Origin: Bacillota bacterium
GTDB lineage: Bacteria > Bacillota > Clostridia > Oscillospirales > Acutalibacteraceae
Reading direction: 5' to 3'
DNA length: 64,000 nucleotides
Assembly (NCBI GenBank): GCA_021769885.1
Contig: JAETSA010000003.1
Coordinates: forward strand, 1-64,000
Part shown: positions 23,980 through 32,490 of the stretch, piece after piece
Layout: each line of letters opens with the position of its first letter
Numbering within the stretch: position 1 is the first letter of the stretch
Program-made: the position numbers and the translations under genes
The notes under the pieces: model-generated
Databases searched by the model: none
Seen by the model: the letters and a program-made list of their open reading frames with translations, nothing else
What the model was told of the DNA's origin: nothing

Positions 23980-24696
23980 TTAATCATTTACCTCTATAAT
24001 CTCAAGTGCTTCTTCTGCCGTGAGATTGCCGGCAATATAATCCTTCTTTGCATTCTGCGCAGTTTTCATCCAGTTGTCGTACATTTCATAGTCCATGTAC
24101 CGGACATTTTGAAAAGGCATATCGGCGGCACGTTCCAGCCGCTTATACATTTTTCTCTGTGTGCGGTCGTATGCTTCGATAACCGGATCGCTCTCGGCAA
24201 GCTGTTTATGCTTTTGCTTCGGCGCAACCTGCTTGCAGGTTTTTCCGTCTGCAATGATACGGTCACAGTAAAGTGTTTTCTTTCTGGTTTTCGGAACGAA
24301 AAAATTTCCGCAGTTTTCGCATCGTGCAATCACGGGGTTTTCCGATAAAAACTGCATCAGAAGAAAAACATAATACTTTACGGGAGCACGGAACAAATAT
24401 TGTGTTTTGACAGTACCGTCAAGAAGATGGATTGTTTTAAATTCCGAATGGCTCATAAACGGATAACGCTCGCTGTTTATTTTTCCGTCTTTCATATAAT
24501 CGAGAAAAATATTGTCGAGCACAATTTTGAATGCATACAGTTCCTGAATGCAGTATTGTATTTCCGATATAGCTTCACATACAAACATAGCGGAGCCGTC
24601 GTCTTCCTTGACGTTGTCTTCTAAAAATGCCAGCGTCAGCGTTTGAATGACCGGCTCGGGTTTAAGACTTTCCAGAAATATATTGACCTCTTTCAC
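23980..24696 (-). CDS. DUF6076 family protein with zinc-ribbon-like motif
   Basis: The 238-residue protein contains CENCGNFF ... YCDRIIADGKTCKQ (about residues 129-160), a zinc-binding-like pattern typical of DUF6076 proteins found on Clostridia mobile elements. The rest is helical and charged. The start is GTG at 24696, only two bases from the ATG of the divergent ATPase gene. No clear ribosome binding site or promoter fits in between, so the 5' end may be truncated. Function is unknown; a role in element maintenance is only a guess. Confidence 0.65.
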   Translation of the reverse strand: MKEVNIFLESLKPEPVIQTLTLAFLEDNVKEDDGSAMFVCEAISEIQYCIQELYAFKIVLDNIFLDYMKDGKINSERYPFMSHSEFKTIHLLDGTVKTQYLFRAPVKYYVFLLMQFLSENPVIARCENCGNFFVPKTRKKTLYCDRIIADGKTCKQVAPKQKHKQLAESDPVIEAYDRTQRKMYKRLERAADMPFQNVRYMDYEMYDNWMKTAQNAKKDYIAGNLTAEEALEIIEVND

Positions 24697-24698
24697 AA

Positions 24699-25799
24699 AT
24701 GCATCAAAATATATCTGTGAAAGAAAATGAAAAACTCACTGTCATCGACGGTGAGACACTGATGGATATGCGGCTTGAACCGACTGCATATGCTGTGAAA
24801 ACATTGCTGCCGCAGGGAGTGTGTGTTCTCGGCGGTGCACCTAAAATCGGGAAGTCCTGGCTGGTACTTGATCTGTGTGTCCGCATTGCCAAGGGCGAAG
24901 AGATCTGGAATATGAAAACGAAACGCGGCACGGCGCTGTACCTTTGTCTGGAAGATAGCTACGCCCGCATTCAGGAACGGCTCAATATCATTACCGATGA
25001 AGTTCCGCCTAATATTTTCTTTTCCGTCTGTGCAAAGACAATGGCGGAAGGACTTTGCGGACAGATCAGAGAATTTGTATGGGAACATCCTGATACCGTA
25101 ATTGCGGCAATCGACACCTTTCAGATTGTCCGGAAAAGCGATACCGATATTTCCTACGGAAATGACTATCAGGAAATCCGTGTGTTAAAAGCACTGGCGG
25201 ACGAATTAAAGATAACAATCCTTCTTGTCCACCATCTCCGTAAGCAGGGAGACAGCGATCCGTTCAATAAGCTTTCCGGTTCGACAGGAATCAGCGGTGC
25301 GGCAGACGCGGCGTATATCTTAGACATAAGCCGACGCAGTCAGAACGGTGCCACGCTCTATTGCACCGGAAGGGATATTGATTACCGTGAGATTGAGCTT
25401 CGTTTCTGTAAAGAAAAATGTCTGTGGGAAGTCGTTTCCGACAGCCTTGAAAATCCGCAAATTCTCTTGCCGAAAGAAATGACCGCGCTGATTTCTTTTA
25501 TGAAGTCCACCGGAAAGTATTTCGGAAGCAATACAGAATTCGCTGAGCAGTTTTGTTTGTATTCCGGATTTGATTTGTCGGTTAAATCGCTCAAGCAGAT
25601 GATGAACAGATGCCGCTATGAGCTTGAAGCAAACGGTGTATTTTATGAAAACAGCCGTTCGAACGGACAGCGGTATCTGAAAATATATTTTTCTTCTGCC
25701 GGTGACGAAAGTGCCGTAAATGACGCAAAGGAACCGTGCGGTGAAATTTGCGTTCCTTCCGTTCCTTGCGTTCCTGACACACGGGAGGTACTCAAATGA
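24699..25799 (+). CDS. AAA ATPase of the RepA/DnaB-like type
   Basis: This 366-residue protein has a RecA-like P-loop (GGAPKIGKSWLVLDLC near residue 46), a Walker B strand ending in IAAIDTFQIVR and an HHLRK segment. That fits hexameric plasmid replication helicases such as RepA and primase-associated ATPases on integrative elements. The C-terminal part (about 265-345) is a probable winged-helix. The gene overlaps the RHH gene by four bases (ATGA). Together they resemble the replication/mobilisation module of small integrative elements. The sequence just before the ATG is the body of the divergent DUF6076 gene, so the promoter must lie within it or have been lost. Confidence 0.85.
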   Translation: MHQNISVKENEKLTVIDGETLMDMRLEPTAYAVKTLLPQGVCVLGGAPKIGKSWLVLDLCVRIAKGEEIWNMKTKRGTALYLCLEDSYARIQERLNIITDEVPPNIFFSVCAKTMAEGLCGQIREFVWEHPDTVIAAIDTFQIVRKSDTDISYGNDYQEIRVLKALADELKITILLVHHLRKQGDSDPFNKLSGSTGISGAADAAYILDISRRSQNGATLYCTGRDIDYREIELRFCKEKCLWEVVSDSLENPQILLPKEMTALISFMKSTGKYFGSNTEFAEQFCLYSGFDLSVKSLKQMMNRCRYELEANGVFYENSRSNGQRYLKIYFSSAGDESAVNDAKEPCGEICVPSVPCVPDTREVLK

Positions 25800-26062
25800 A
25801 AAATCAAAGAAGCCGTACCGAAAGCCTTACGATACGATTGACAGCAGAAGAAAAAAGCCGTTTAAAAGCCGGAGCCGAAAAAATGAAACTGTCTGTTACC
25901 GATTATATTTTACTGTCCGCTTTGCCAACACAAACAGTGATGACAGAACAAGTGAAAGTCATATTAAAAAAACTGACCGAGGTGCAAAAAGCTGTTTGCA
26001 AAAATGCGGAATCCGGTTGTCCGGAATGGAAAGAAATCATACCATTCCATGATTTACGGTAA
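25796..26062 (+). CDS. MobC-like ribbon-helix-helix protein
   Basis: This 88-residue protein begins with SRTESLTIRLTAEEKSRLKAG, a typical ribbon-helix-helix start as in plasmid mobilisation accessory proteins (MobC-like). Its basic N-terminus would contact DNA. It overlaps the ATPase gene upstream. Its last about 20 codons (from 26004) overlap the recombinase frame downstream and end in an odd IIPFHDLR tail. This suggests that a deletion has joined this gene to an integrase gene, so the C-terminus may not be original. Confidence 0.65.
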   Translation: MKNQRSRTESLTIRLTAEEKSRLKAGAEKMKLSVTDYILLSALPTQTVMTEQVKVILKKLTEVQKAVCKNAESGCPEWKEIIPFHDLR

Positions 26063-26933
26063 GATTCGGCGGTATTTTTCTGCCCGAAGCCATCTAACAG
26101 TCGGAAACATCACCGTGAAAGATGTAGAAGATTTTTATGAAACTCTCTATGCGGACGGTGTGGTTTCCAACACGGTGATCCACTATCACGCCATTCTGCA
26201 CCGCGCATTCAAGCAGGCGTTCAAGGACGGAATGATCGATGTCAATCCCTTTGACCGCATTGACCGTCCGAAGAAAAACAAATTCCACGGCGCGAATTAC
26301 AGCAAGGAGGAGCTTGTAACCCTGTTGGAACTGACGCGGACAGACGTGATTTACCCGTCAATTCTCCTTGCAGGCGGTATGGGACTGCGGAGAAGCGAAG
26401 CACTGGGGATTCGCTGGTCGCGGATTGACTGGGAGAAGAAGACCGTCCTGCTGGATACCAAAATCGTCGAGTACAAAGAAAACGGAAAGATTATTGTAAG
26501 ACCTGAAGAGGAAATGAAGAATAAATCCAGCAGGCGCACCTTGCCTCTGCCCGATCCGGTGTATGAGATGCTGACGGAAGAAAAGGAAAAACAAGACATG
26601 TACCGCAGACTGTTCAAAGGAAGCTACAACCGAAAATATGACGACTTCGTCTGTGTCAATGAACTGGGAGAACTGATACGGCCGAGCTATGTGACACAGC
26701 ACTTCAGTGACCTGTTAAAGAAATACGGCCTGCGGCATATTCGCTTCCATGATTTAAGACACACCTTTGCGAGCCTTCTCATCAGCCAGAACGTGCCGCT
26801 GATCAATGTGTCAAACTTCCTCGGACACTCTGACCTTGCTACCACCAGCAATATCTATGCGCACTTGGATAAGGCAAGCAAGCAGGCGAGCGCAGATATC
26901 ATGACAGACATTCTGAATATGGGAAAAGAATAA
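26004..26933 (+). CDS. Tyrosine recombinase (integrase), 5'-truncated
   Basis: The C-terminal catalytic domain is complete: Arg in GGMGLRRSEALG near residue 129, HDLRHTFAS near 250, and GHSDLATTSNIYAHL with the nucleophilic tyrosine near 287. The core-binding SAM-like domain is only partly present, beginning around GKIRRYF, and the usual N-terminal arm-binding domain of phage-type integrases (total length near 380-400) is missing. The frame begins inside the MobC-like gene, with ATG 26004 or 26049 and no good ribosome binding site. It is probably a deletion remnant. It may still fold as a catalytic domain but is unlikely to move the element. It ends next to a hairpin at 26938-26961. Confidence 0.85.
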   Translation: MRNPVVRNGKKSYHSMIYGKIRRYFSARSHLTVGNITVKDVEDFYETLYADGVVSNTVIHYHAILHRAFKQAFKDGMIDVNPFDRIDRPKKNKFHGANYSKEELVTLLELTRTDVIYPSILLAGGMGLRRSEALGIRWSRIDWEKKTVLLDTKIVEYKENGKIIVRPEEEMKNKSSRRTLPLPDPVYEMLTEEKEKQDMYRRLFKGSYNRKYDDFVCVNELGELIRPSYVTQHFSDLLKKYGLRHIRFHDLRHTFASLLISQNVPLINVSNFLGHSDLATTSNIYAHLDKASKQASADIMTDILNMGKE

Positions 26934-26937
26934 AAAG

Positions 26938-26961
26938 CCAGGCACTCTGCGGAGTGCCTGG
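26938..26961. other. Perfect hairpin after the integrase
   Basis: CCAGGCACTC (26938-26947) pairs with GAGTGCCTGG (26952-26961) just after the integrase stop. There is no T run on the plus strand, while AAAAAG to the left gives a T run on the minus strand. It lies 16 bases before the next gene and might affect its translation or be part of a recombination site. Confidence 0.55.
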
Positions 26962-26977
26962 TACATAAGGAGTCAAT

Positions 26978-27559
26978 ATGAAAAAAGATTTTATGAGCGG
27001 GAGTGAACTTAGGCAGTATCTGCACATCTCAACCCGGAAAATGAAATATCTGATGGATCATGACTATATCCCGCACGAAAACACAGGCCATGCGACGCAT
27101 AAGTACCGTGTGAGCAGAGAAGAGGCGGAGATATTTAAGTATCGTATGGAAACCGAAGATGGCTTTTTAGCGGAGCTTGCCGGTAAATTTTCTAACCGGT
27201 CCGGGCATCAACCCCGCCGTATCTTAGAGCCGACTGCGGAAAATAGCAAAGCCTTCCGCCTGTGGCTTGAAAAAGAATGGGCAGAGCTACCCGATGCGTT
27301 GCCAACACAAACGGCAGCATCTCTTACAGGATTCGCTCCCCAGCGGATTCATAAACTGATCAAAGAAAAAACACTGCACGGCATTACTGTCCGTGCAGTG
27401 CAGTACATAGCAAAAAATGAGTTTATCTCATATATTACATCGCCAAAACAAATCGCTTCGGTACAGAATGAAGCATATAAAAGTCTGATGAAAATATTTG
27501 AAGAAAACAAATCACATAAAACAGAAAAGTATAGGATTACAAAAAGAAAAGAACGATAA
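26978..27559 (+). CDS. Excisionase-like HTH protein
   Basis: The 193-residue protein has a MerR/excisionase-like N-terminus (MSGSELRQYLHISTRKMKYLMDHDYIP, followed by HKYRVSREEAE). It has what looks like a second helix-turn-helix near residues 107-150 (TQTAASLTGFAPQRIHKLIKE). Placement directly behind an integrase suggests a directionality or regulatory factor of the element. AAGGAG precedes the ATG. The tail is strongly basic (KYRITKRKER). Its last 23 bases overlap the convergent gene. I am sure of a DNA-binding role, less so of excision. Confidence 0.7.
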   Translation: MKKDFMSGSELRQYLHISTRKMKYLMDHDYIPHENTGHATHKYRVSREEAEIFKYRMETEDGFLAELAGKFSNRSGHQPRRILEPTAENSKAFRLWLEKEWAELPDALPTQTAASLTGFAPQRIHKLIKEKTLHGITVRAVQYIAKNEFISYITSPKQIASVQNEAYKSLMKIFEENKSHKTEKYRITKRKER

Positions 27560-28007
27560 GTGACAGAATAATTATGACCCCTACTATAAGCATTACTGCA
27601 CAACCTGCAGGCTTTCTATCCTTTTGATATTGCCTGTAAGATGATGAAGAGGGCGGAACATTTTTAGGCATCCCAGTTTGAGTAGGCTTTGTAACTTGTT
27701 GATGGACAGTTTCTTTGTAATATAATGCCAAAGGATCAGTTTGATTCATAATACGCTTATAAAAATTATCAAGCCATACCGTGTCCTCCGGACAAGACAT
27801 GTTTTCTTCTTCTGCATAGTTTTCATGTGCAATCTTATTACGTATGTACCGGTAATGCTTTAATTTAAGATAGTCTTGTTTCCATCCGGCAATACGATGT
27901 TCTGCCGACGGTCTGCCTTCCATATCATTTATATAACCGGTAACGCCTATACCGTTTATATCTTTACAAAGGTTGTCAAGGTGTTTATATGACTTTATAA
28001 ATCCCAC
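27537..28007 (-). CDS. Small protein with C-terminal membrane anchor (DUF6548-like)
   Basis: The 156-residue protein runs from GTG 28007 (behind GGGGG) and shows the pattern DLCKDINGIGVTGYINDME ... IRNKIAHENYAEEENMS, reminiscent of HEPN-like or DUF6548 helical proteins. After a proline/serine/glutamine-rich linker it ends in a hydrophobic segment (AVMLIVGVIIILSLIVLFFL), so it is probably tail-anchored. A longer reading frame that starts at 28124 runs through the tRNA-Ser gene and its terminator and is rejected. It lies 22 bases downstream of that terminator, so the promoter is unclear. Confidence 0.65.
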   Translation of the reverse strand: MGFIKSYKHLDNLCKDINGIGVTGYINDMEGRPSAEHRIAGWKQDYLKLKHYRYIRNKIAHENYAEEENMSCPEDTVWLDNFYKRIMNQTDPLALYYKETVHQQVTKPTQTGMPKNVPPSSSSYRQYQKDRKPAGCAVMLIVGVIIILSLIVLFFL

Positions 28008-28029
28008 AAAATAACCCCCAAAAATAAAG

Positions 28030-28060
28030 AGCCGCAAGGAAATTTCCTTGCGGCTTTTTT
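28030..28060 (-). terminator. Terminator of tRNA-Ser, perfect palindrome
   Basis: AGCCGCAAGGAAA and TTTCCTTGCGGCT form a 13-bp perfect stem with no spacer. There is a T-rich tail on the minus side, right after the tRNA 3' end, and a six-T tail on the plus side, so it works in both directions. Confidence 0.85.
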
Positions 28061-28080
28061 CGCGGTCTAAGCCGCATTTT

Positions 28081-28169
28081 TGGCGGAGACGGCGAGATTC
28101 GAACTCGCGTGCCGTTGCCGGCAAACTGATTTCGAGTCAGCCCCGTTATGACCACTTCGATACGTCTCC
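28081..28169 (-). tRNA. tRNA-Ser (CGA)
   Basis: This 89-base class II tRNA has acceptor GGAGACG/CGTCTCC with discriminator G and encoded CCA. The anticodon stem-loop is GCTGA-CTCGAAA-TCAGT with anticodon CGA. It has a long variable arm (TTTGCCGGCAACGGCACGC region) and T loop GTTCGAATC. It lies at the edge of the mobile-element remnants, a usual place for integration. The 5' half of the gene is duplicated at 28322-28362. Confidence 0.95.
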
Positions 28170-28321
28170 GTATATGTTAACTCGCATTCGCGAGATTAAC
28201 GCATTATTTAATTTTATTAGAATTTTCATTAGAACTCAGCGTGTTTCAAAGCTGCTAATATGCTGTGAACCCGCATTGTTAAAGACTTTGTGAAGTTTTG
28301 ACTTCTCAAAACAGCGCAACA

Positions 28322-28362
28322 TTTCGAGTGCGCCCCGTTATGACCACTTCGATACGTCTCCG
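28322..28362 (-). pseudogene. Partial tRNA-Ser duplicate
   Basis: Forty-one bases match the 5' half of tRNA-Ser(CGA) at 28130-28170 with two mismatches, covering acceptor 5' strand, D arm and anticodon loop. The 3' half is absent: the following bases (28260-28321) do not restore the anticodon stem, T arm or acceptor. The upstream flank also resembles that of the intact gene (AACTCACTTTCGTGAGA against AACTCGCATTCGCGAGA), so the duplicated unit includes promoter-side DNA. Confidence 0.85.
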
Positions 28363-29160
28363 AATATTCAAAACTCACTTTCGTGAGAAGAATGCTATGC
28401 ACTTTTGGGAAAGATGCTTGTACAGACACCGTCTGTACGGATGCGATACAATATAAATGTATACTGTATCTGTCAGCCTTGTCATTTTATCAAATGTTTC
28501 GTATTTTGTCAATATGTGATTGCCGTTTTTCCTTTTGGGATTGCCGTTTTTCCCTCTGGGTTTTGTATTGCCGATGGAGATTTTTGAGCTTCTCATTAAG
28601 CAGTCAGAGGTAACGGTTTAACTGACTGCTACACAGTCTATATCAAACACTGTCGTCCATCGGAGAATATGAGAACAGCAAGACATACAAACGCCATAGA
28701 GGTACACTGCAGGCTTCAAAAAATTTGAACCGAGGAACGGTGATACGCAAACCACACATCGACACTTTACAAAAGCCGGCCGCAATTTGATAAAAAATCG
28801 ACAGAAAAAGGGCAACGGGCAAGGGAGTCCCTTGCCCGCCTGTATATTTCGCCCTCAATATGCCTGTCATTTGTTAGGGCACTACCCTTTCGAATGACAA
28901 AGATATTGTATCACAAATGATTGCAAAAATGTGGATTTTTGTCTAAACGCAATGATTTCTTGTCTAAATGCAATATTTTCGCCGCTTTTAGTGATTAAAC
29001 AGCACTTTTTCTTTGGGGATTTCGCGCACTTTGTATGAAAGAAATATCTCAATTCGCACACGAAAAAGATGAATTTTTGTGCTCATAAATATCGCGTTAT
29101 AAATTCACTACCGAGAGGATACATTTTAGGAATTACCTCTGTGTCGTTTCGCAAATTCGG
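28363..29160. other. Gene-free spacer with short repeats
   Basis: No credible gene is seen. A tandem pair of GATTGCCGTTTTTCC units lies at about 28519-28557. A perfect hairpin GGGCAAGGGA/TCCCTTGCCC sits at 28817-28837. The remaining DNA is AT-rich without ribosome binding sites linked to open frames. Confidence 0.5.
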
Positions 29161-29650
29161 CACAATGTGCATTTGATACGCATGTAGGGGCGGACGCCCC
29201 TACGAGTGTAGGGAACGACCAATGACGCGTTCCGTAAATTTCCATCATACTTTCGCGGGCGCACAATGCACTCCCCTACGGGTTTGTGCGTTATTTTAAA
29301 CATACCGTAGGGACAGCCCTTGTGGCTGTCCGCTCTACGGGCGAACGAGTTCGCCCCTACGGGAGTTGCAACGTAGGGCGGGGGCTTGCCCCCGCCGTTG
29401 GTTTGTACGAATTTTAACGGGCGGATGAGGTTACGGCTTCGCCATTACCCTTTTGTCTGCTTCGCAGACATTTCCCCTATTAGGGGAATCTTCGCCCCTA
29501 CGGGTTACGTTTCGCTGTTAGGCTTGCGCAAAATCAAACCTTGCTCGGGCGATTCGTGAATCGCCCCTACGGGGTGGTGCGTCATTTTGCACATCGTAGG
29601 GCCAGCCCGGGCACGCTGTCCGTTTTCGGGCGATTCGCTCGCCTCTGCAC
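29160..29650. repeat. Cluster of dispersed CCCCTACGGG repeats
   Basis: There are several tandem modules: GGGGCGGACGCCCCTAC, GTAGGGAACGACC, TAGGGGAATCTTCGCCCCTACGG, and GGGCGATTCGTGAATCGCCC followed by CTACGGGG (about 29546-29577). The modules recur in the other intergenic clusters of this window, often as hairpins, and encode nothing convincing. Confidence 0.8.
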
Positions 29651-29916
29651 ACATAAGAAACGCACTCATTTACAATCCTCTGATTTTAACCTTTACATCC
29701 CCTAAAAAATGTGATATTATATTACAGTACTCAGTTGAAGAAGCTTTTGCCTTGGCACTTTTCATAGGCAAAACCATTCCTGTGGCTTGGGTATTTTATG
29801 TTTCAGACTTTTCGTAAAATATCGACACTGTAATACGCTCTCCTTCTATGGCGTATTGCGGCCTTTGTTTCCTCAACTGATCTACGTTGCTGTATGCACC
29901 ATAATACAGCACACCG

Positions 29917-29954
29917 AAATCCCCGCCTGTTCTTTTGAACAGACGGGGATTTTT
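29917..29954. terminator. Terminator downstream of uxaC
   Basis: AAATCCCCGCCTGTTC pairs with GAACAGACGGGGATTTTT around TTTT. It lies just beyond the uxaC stop; the T tail is on the plus strand and a weaker ATTT tail is on the minus strand. Confidence 0.65.
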
Positions 29955-29965
29955 GCATAAGCTGT

Positions 29966-31378
29966 TTAGTTTTCGCTTTGCAGTCCGAAATATTTTGCGG
30001 CATTTGTGAAGGAGATATCCCGCACAATTTCCGAAAGGAAGTCAATATCGCAAGGGTATTTCCCCTCCTCGACGAAATCGCCGAGCAATTCGCACAAAAT
30101 ACGGCGGAAATATTCGTGACGCGGGTAGGAAAGAAAGCTTCTGGAATCCGTGACCATACCGACAAATTTACCGAGCACGCCGAGGTTGCCGAGTGTTTTC
30201 ATTTGCTCACGCATCCCGTCGTAATTGTCGTTGAACCACCACGCCGAGCCGAACTGAATCTTGGAGGGCACTTCGGCACTTTGGAAATTGCCGAGCATAG
30301 TGCCGAGCACATAATTGTCTTTCGGATTGAGCGTAAACAGCACCGTTCGCGGCAGATTTCCGTTTTGCTCGAGCGCATTCAAAAACTGTGAAAGACCGTG
30401 CGCAATTTCGTGGTCGTCAATGGAATCGAAACCCGCATCCGCACCCAAACGCTCAAACATACGGCTGTTGTTGTTGCGCATCGGTCCGATATGCAGTTCC
30501 ATCGCCCAGCCGCGTGCGGCGTACTCTGCGCCCAAGAACAGCATAAGCGCCGTACGGTATTTGTCCAGCTCCGCAGTAGTAAAACTGCCGCCGAGCAAGC
30601 CTTTTTTAAAGATTTTTTCAATTTCCGATTCCGTCGCCTTGCAATACGGCACATATGCGAACGCGTGGTCGGACGCACAACAACCGTTTTCGGCGAACCA
30701 ATCCATACGCTCTTTTAATGCATCCTTCAATTCGCGGAAGGTATGGATTTCACGGTGTACCGCCTTTTCCATCGCCGTAATCCACGGAATAAAGGTCGGC
30801 AGTTCAATACCTAAGGCGCGGTCGGGACGGAATGCAGGCAGCACGCGGCATTTGAAATTCGGTTCTTTTGCGAGCAATACGTGGTATTCTAAGGAATCGG
30901 CGGGGTCATCGGTGGTGCAGACGCACGCAACATTGGATTTCTCAATCAATTCGCGCGGTGTAAAGCCGCCCGCCTGAATTTTTTCATTGCATTTTCGGTA
31001 AATTTCCTCCGCTGTTTTTGCGGACAACGGGGTCTCCACACCGAAATATCGCTGTAATTCGAGATGCGTCCAGTGGTACATCGGGTTGCCGATGCAATAC
31101 GGCAGGCACGAGGCAAACGCTTTGAATTTTTCATACCCGCTCTTATTCCCTGTAATATACTCCTCCGCCACGCCGCACGAGCGCATCACACGCCATTTAT
31201 AATGGTCGCCCGCGAGCCAAAGCTCCGAGATGTCGGCAGGACGCTTGTTTTCATAAATCTCCTTCGGCGAAAGGTGGCAGTGCCAATCGAAAATCGGCGT
31301 TTTTTCCGCACCTCTTCTGTAAATTTCTTTCGCGGTTTTGGTAGACAGTAAAAAATCCTTATCCATAAATTTTTTCAT
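29966..31378 (-). CDS. uxaC: Uronate (glucuronate) isomerase
   Basis: This 470-residue protein is full length for UxaC, an amidohydrolase-fold metalloenzyme. The metal-binding start is FDWHCHLSPKEIYENK near residue 29, followed by the substrate-pocket segments YWTHLEL-like MYHWTHLELQRYF, LPAFRPD and KFVGMVTDSRSFLSYPRHEYFRR. It converts D-glucuronate to D-fructuronate and D-galacturonate to D-tagaturonate, the first step of uronate breakdown from pectin or mucin. No other uronate genes (uxuA, uxuB, kdgK, kdgA) are in the window. It stands alone between repeat clusters, with a GAGGGA site before ATG 31378. Confidence 0.96.
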   Translation of the reverse strand: MKKFMDKDFLLSTKTAKEIYRRGAEKTPIFDWHCHLSPKEIYENKRPADISELWLAGDHYKWRVMRSCGVAEEYITGNKSGYEKFKAFASCLPYCIGNPMYHWTHLELQRYFGVETPLSAKTAEEIYRKCNEKIQAGGFTPRELIEKSNVACVCTTDDPADSLEYHVLLAKEPNFKCRVLPAFRPDRALGIELPTFIPWITAMEKAVHREIHTFRELKDALKERMDWFAENGCCASDHAFAYVPYCKATESEIEKIFKKGLLGGSFTTAELDKYRTALMLFLGAEYAARGWAMELHIGPMRNNNSRMFERLGADAGFDSIDDHEIAHGLSQFLNALEQNGNLPRTVLFTLNPKDNYVLGTMLGNFQSAEVPSKIQFGSAWWFNDNYDGMREQMKTLGNLGVLGKFVGMVTDSRSFLSYPRHEYFRRILCELLGDFVEEGKYPCDIDFLSEIVRDISFTNAAKYFGLQSEN

Positions 31379-31404
31379 AGGAATCCCTCACGATATATAT
31401 TTTG

Positions 31405-31442
31405 CGCGCGGGCGGATGAAGCATCCGCCCCTACGGAGTTTC
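31405..31442. repeat. Single dispersed repeat hairpin
   Basis: GGGCGGATG-AAG-CATCCGCCC followed by CTACGGAG, one module of the repeat family, sits upstream of uxaC. Confidence 0.75.
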
Positions 31443-31479
31443 AAAAGCAAAATTATTTTACCAATCAACTTTGCATTTT

Positions 31480-32490
31480 TCAAGTCACTTCTTCAAAATA
31501 CGACTCTTTTTGCAAAAATGCTTCGGGCGGGCACGCGGTTTGGTTGTAGGCAAGCTTTAATTTTGCAAGCGCACTTTCCGCTGTTCGTGAAAAAATCGGG
31601 ATTACGCCGATTTCGAGCAGTTCGCGCGTGCTCTCGTACAGTGCCGCCGCACGGGGAATCGGCGCAAGATACAACGGAATTTTCTGCGCCTGCATCCGTT
31701 TTGCAAATGCAGACAGTGCACATACGGGCGCAGTACCCGAATGATACCCAATCAGCAAAACCGCCGCGCAGGATTCGCGGTTCGGCAGTATCGCAGAAAA
31801 ATCGAGATTCGGATAAAGCTTTAGAGGCAAAACGGATTTTTGAAACCGCAGATTCTGTAGACCCGCTGTTTCCTGCACGTTTGAAAGCTGTGCGCGGCTC
31901 GGCAAATCGGGTGCATTTAAAAACTGTACCGTGCCGTCCGCCGCCACACGTGCGAGCACCTGCTTTTTTGCCGACTGAAAATCCGCTGAAAACGCGTCCG
32001 CCTCCATCACGCGCGTGGCAAGGTGGATTTGCACCGAATCGTCTGTATTTCGATACGGCACGAAGAAACCCGCGCCGCCGCATTCGATATAACGTACCGC
32101 CGCGCGGAAATTGCAAACACCGTTTTGGCGCGCGTCGGAAAGCACATAAGCAGACGAAACAAAGCCGACAGGGACTTTACACGCGCCGCCGCACGCCATT
32201 GCGCAAAGCGCGGCGGTGTAAGAAAGGGTGTCCGTACCGTGCAGGACGATGACGCCGTCAGCACCGCTCGGTATGGCACGCAATTTTGAAATCAGCAATT
32301 CATAAAATGTGTCGTCAGCATTTTCGGATAAAATATCACAGACACGGCACACGGTAAACTGCACCTTGTCTGTATAGCTTTCCCGATACATCTGCAAAAG
32401 CGTCATTTCCTGCCCTGCTTCGGGCGAAATCACACCGTTCTCTGCGGCACTGCCAATCGTGCCGCCTGTGGAAAGCACAAAAATATGCAT
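31480..32490 (-). CDS. Asparaginase family amidohydrolase
   Basis: The 336-residue protein carries both catalytic threonine motifs of bacterial L-asparaginases: STGGTIGSA near residue 7 and VLHGTDTLSYTA near 83. The remainder fits the two-domain fold, and there is no signal peptide, so a cytoplasmic type I enzyme releasing ammonia from asparagine is likely. The C-terminal part after residue 200 is rather divergent, so another amide substrate is possible. Its start overlaps the stop of the toprim gene (TAATG), making it the last gene of the alaS-HIT-comEC-holA-toprim operon. Confidence 0.87.
   Translation of the reverse strand: MHIFVLSTGGTIGSAAENGVISPEAGQEMTLLQMYRESYTDKVQFTVCRVCDILSENADDTFYELLISKLRAIPSGADGVIVLHGTDTLSYTAALCAMACGGACKVPVGFVSSAYVLSDARQNGVCNFRAAVRYIECGGAGFFVPYRNTDDSVQIHLATRVMEADAFSADFQSAKKQVLARVAADGTVQFLNAPDLPSRAQLSNVQETAGLQNLRFQKSVLPLKLYPNLDFSAILPNRESCAAVLLIGYHSGTAPVCALSAFAKRMQAQKIPLYLAPIPRAAALYESTRELLEIGVIPIFSRTAESALAKLKLAYNQTACPPEAFLQKESYFEEVT

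Noticed and set aside
28008-28124. N-terminal extension of the small membrane-anchored protein
   Set aside because: It would translate the tRNA-Ser 3' end and its terminator; GTG 28007 with a G-rich ribosome binding site is better.
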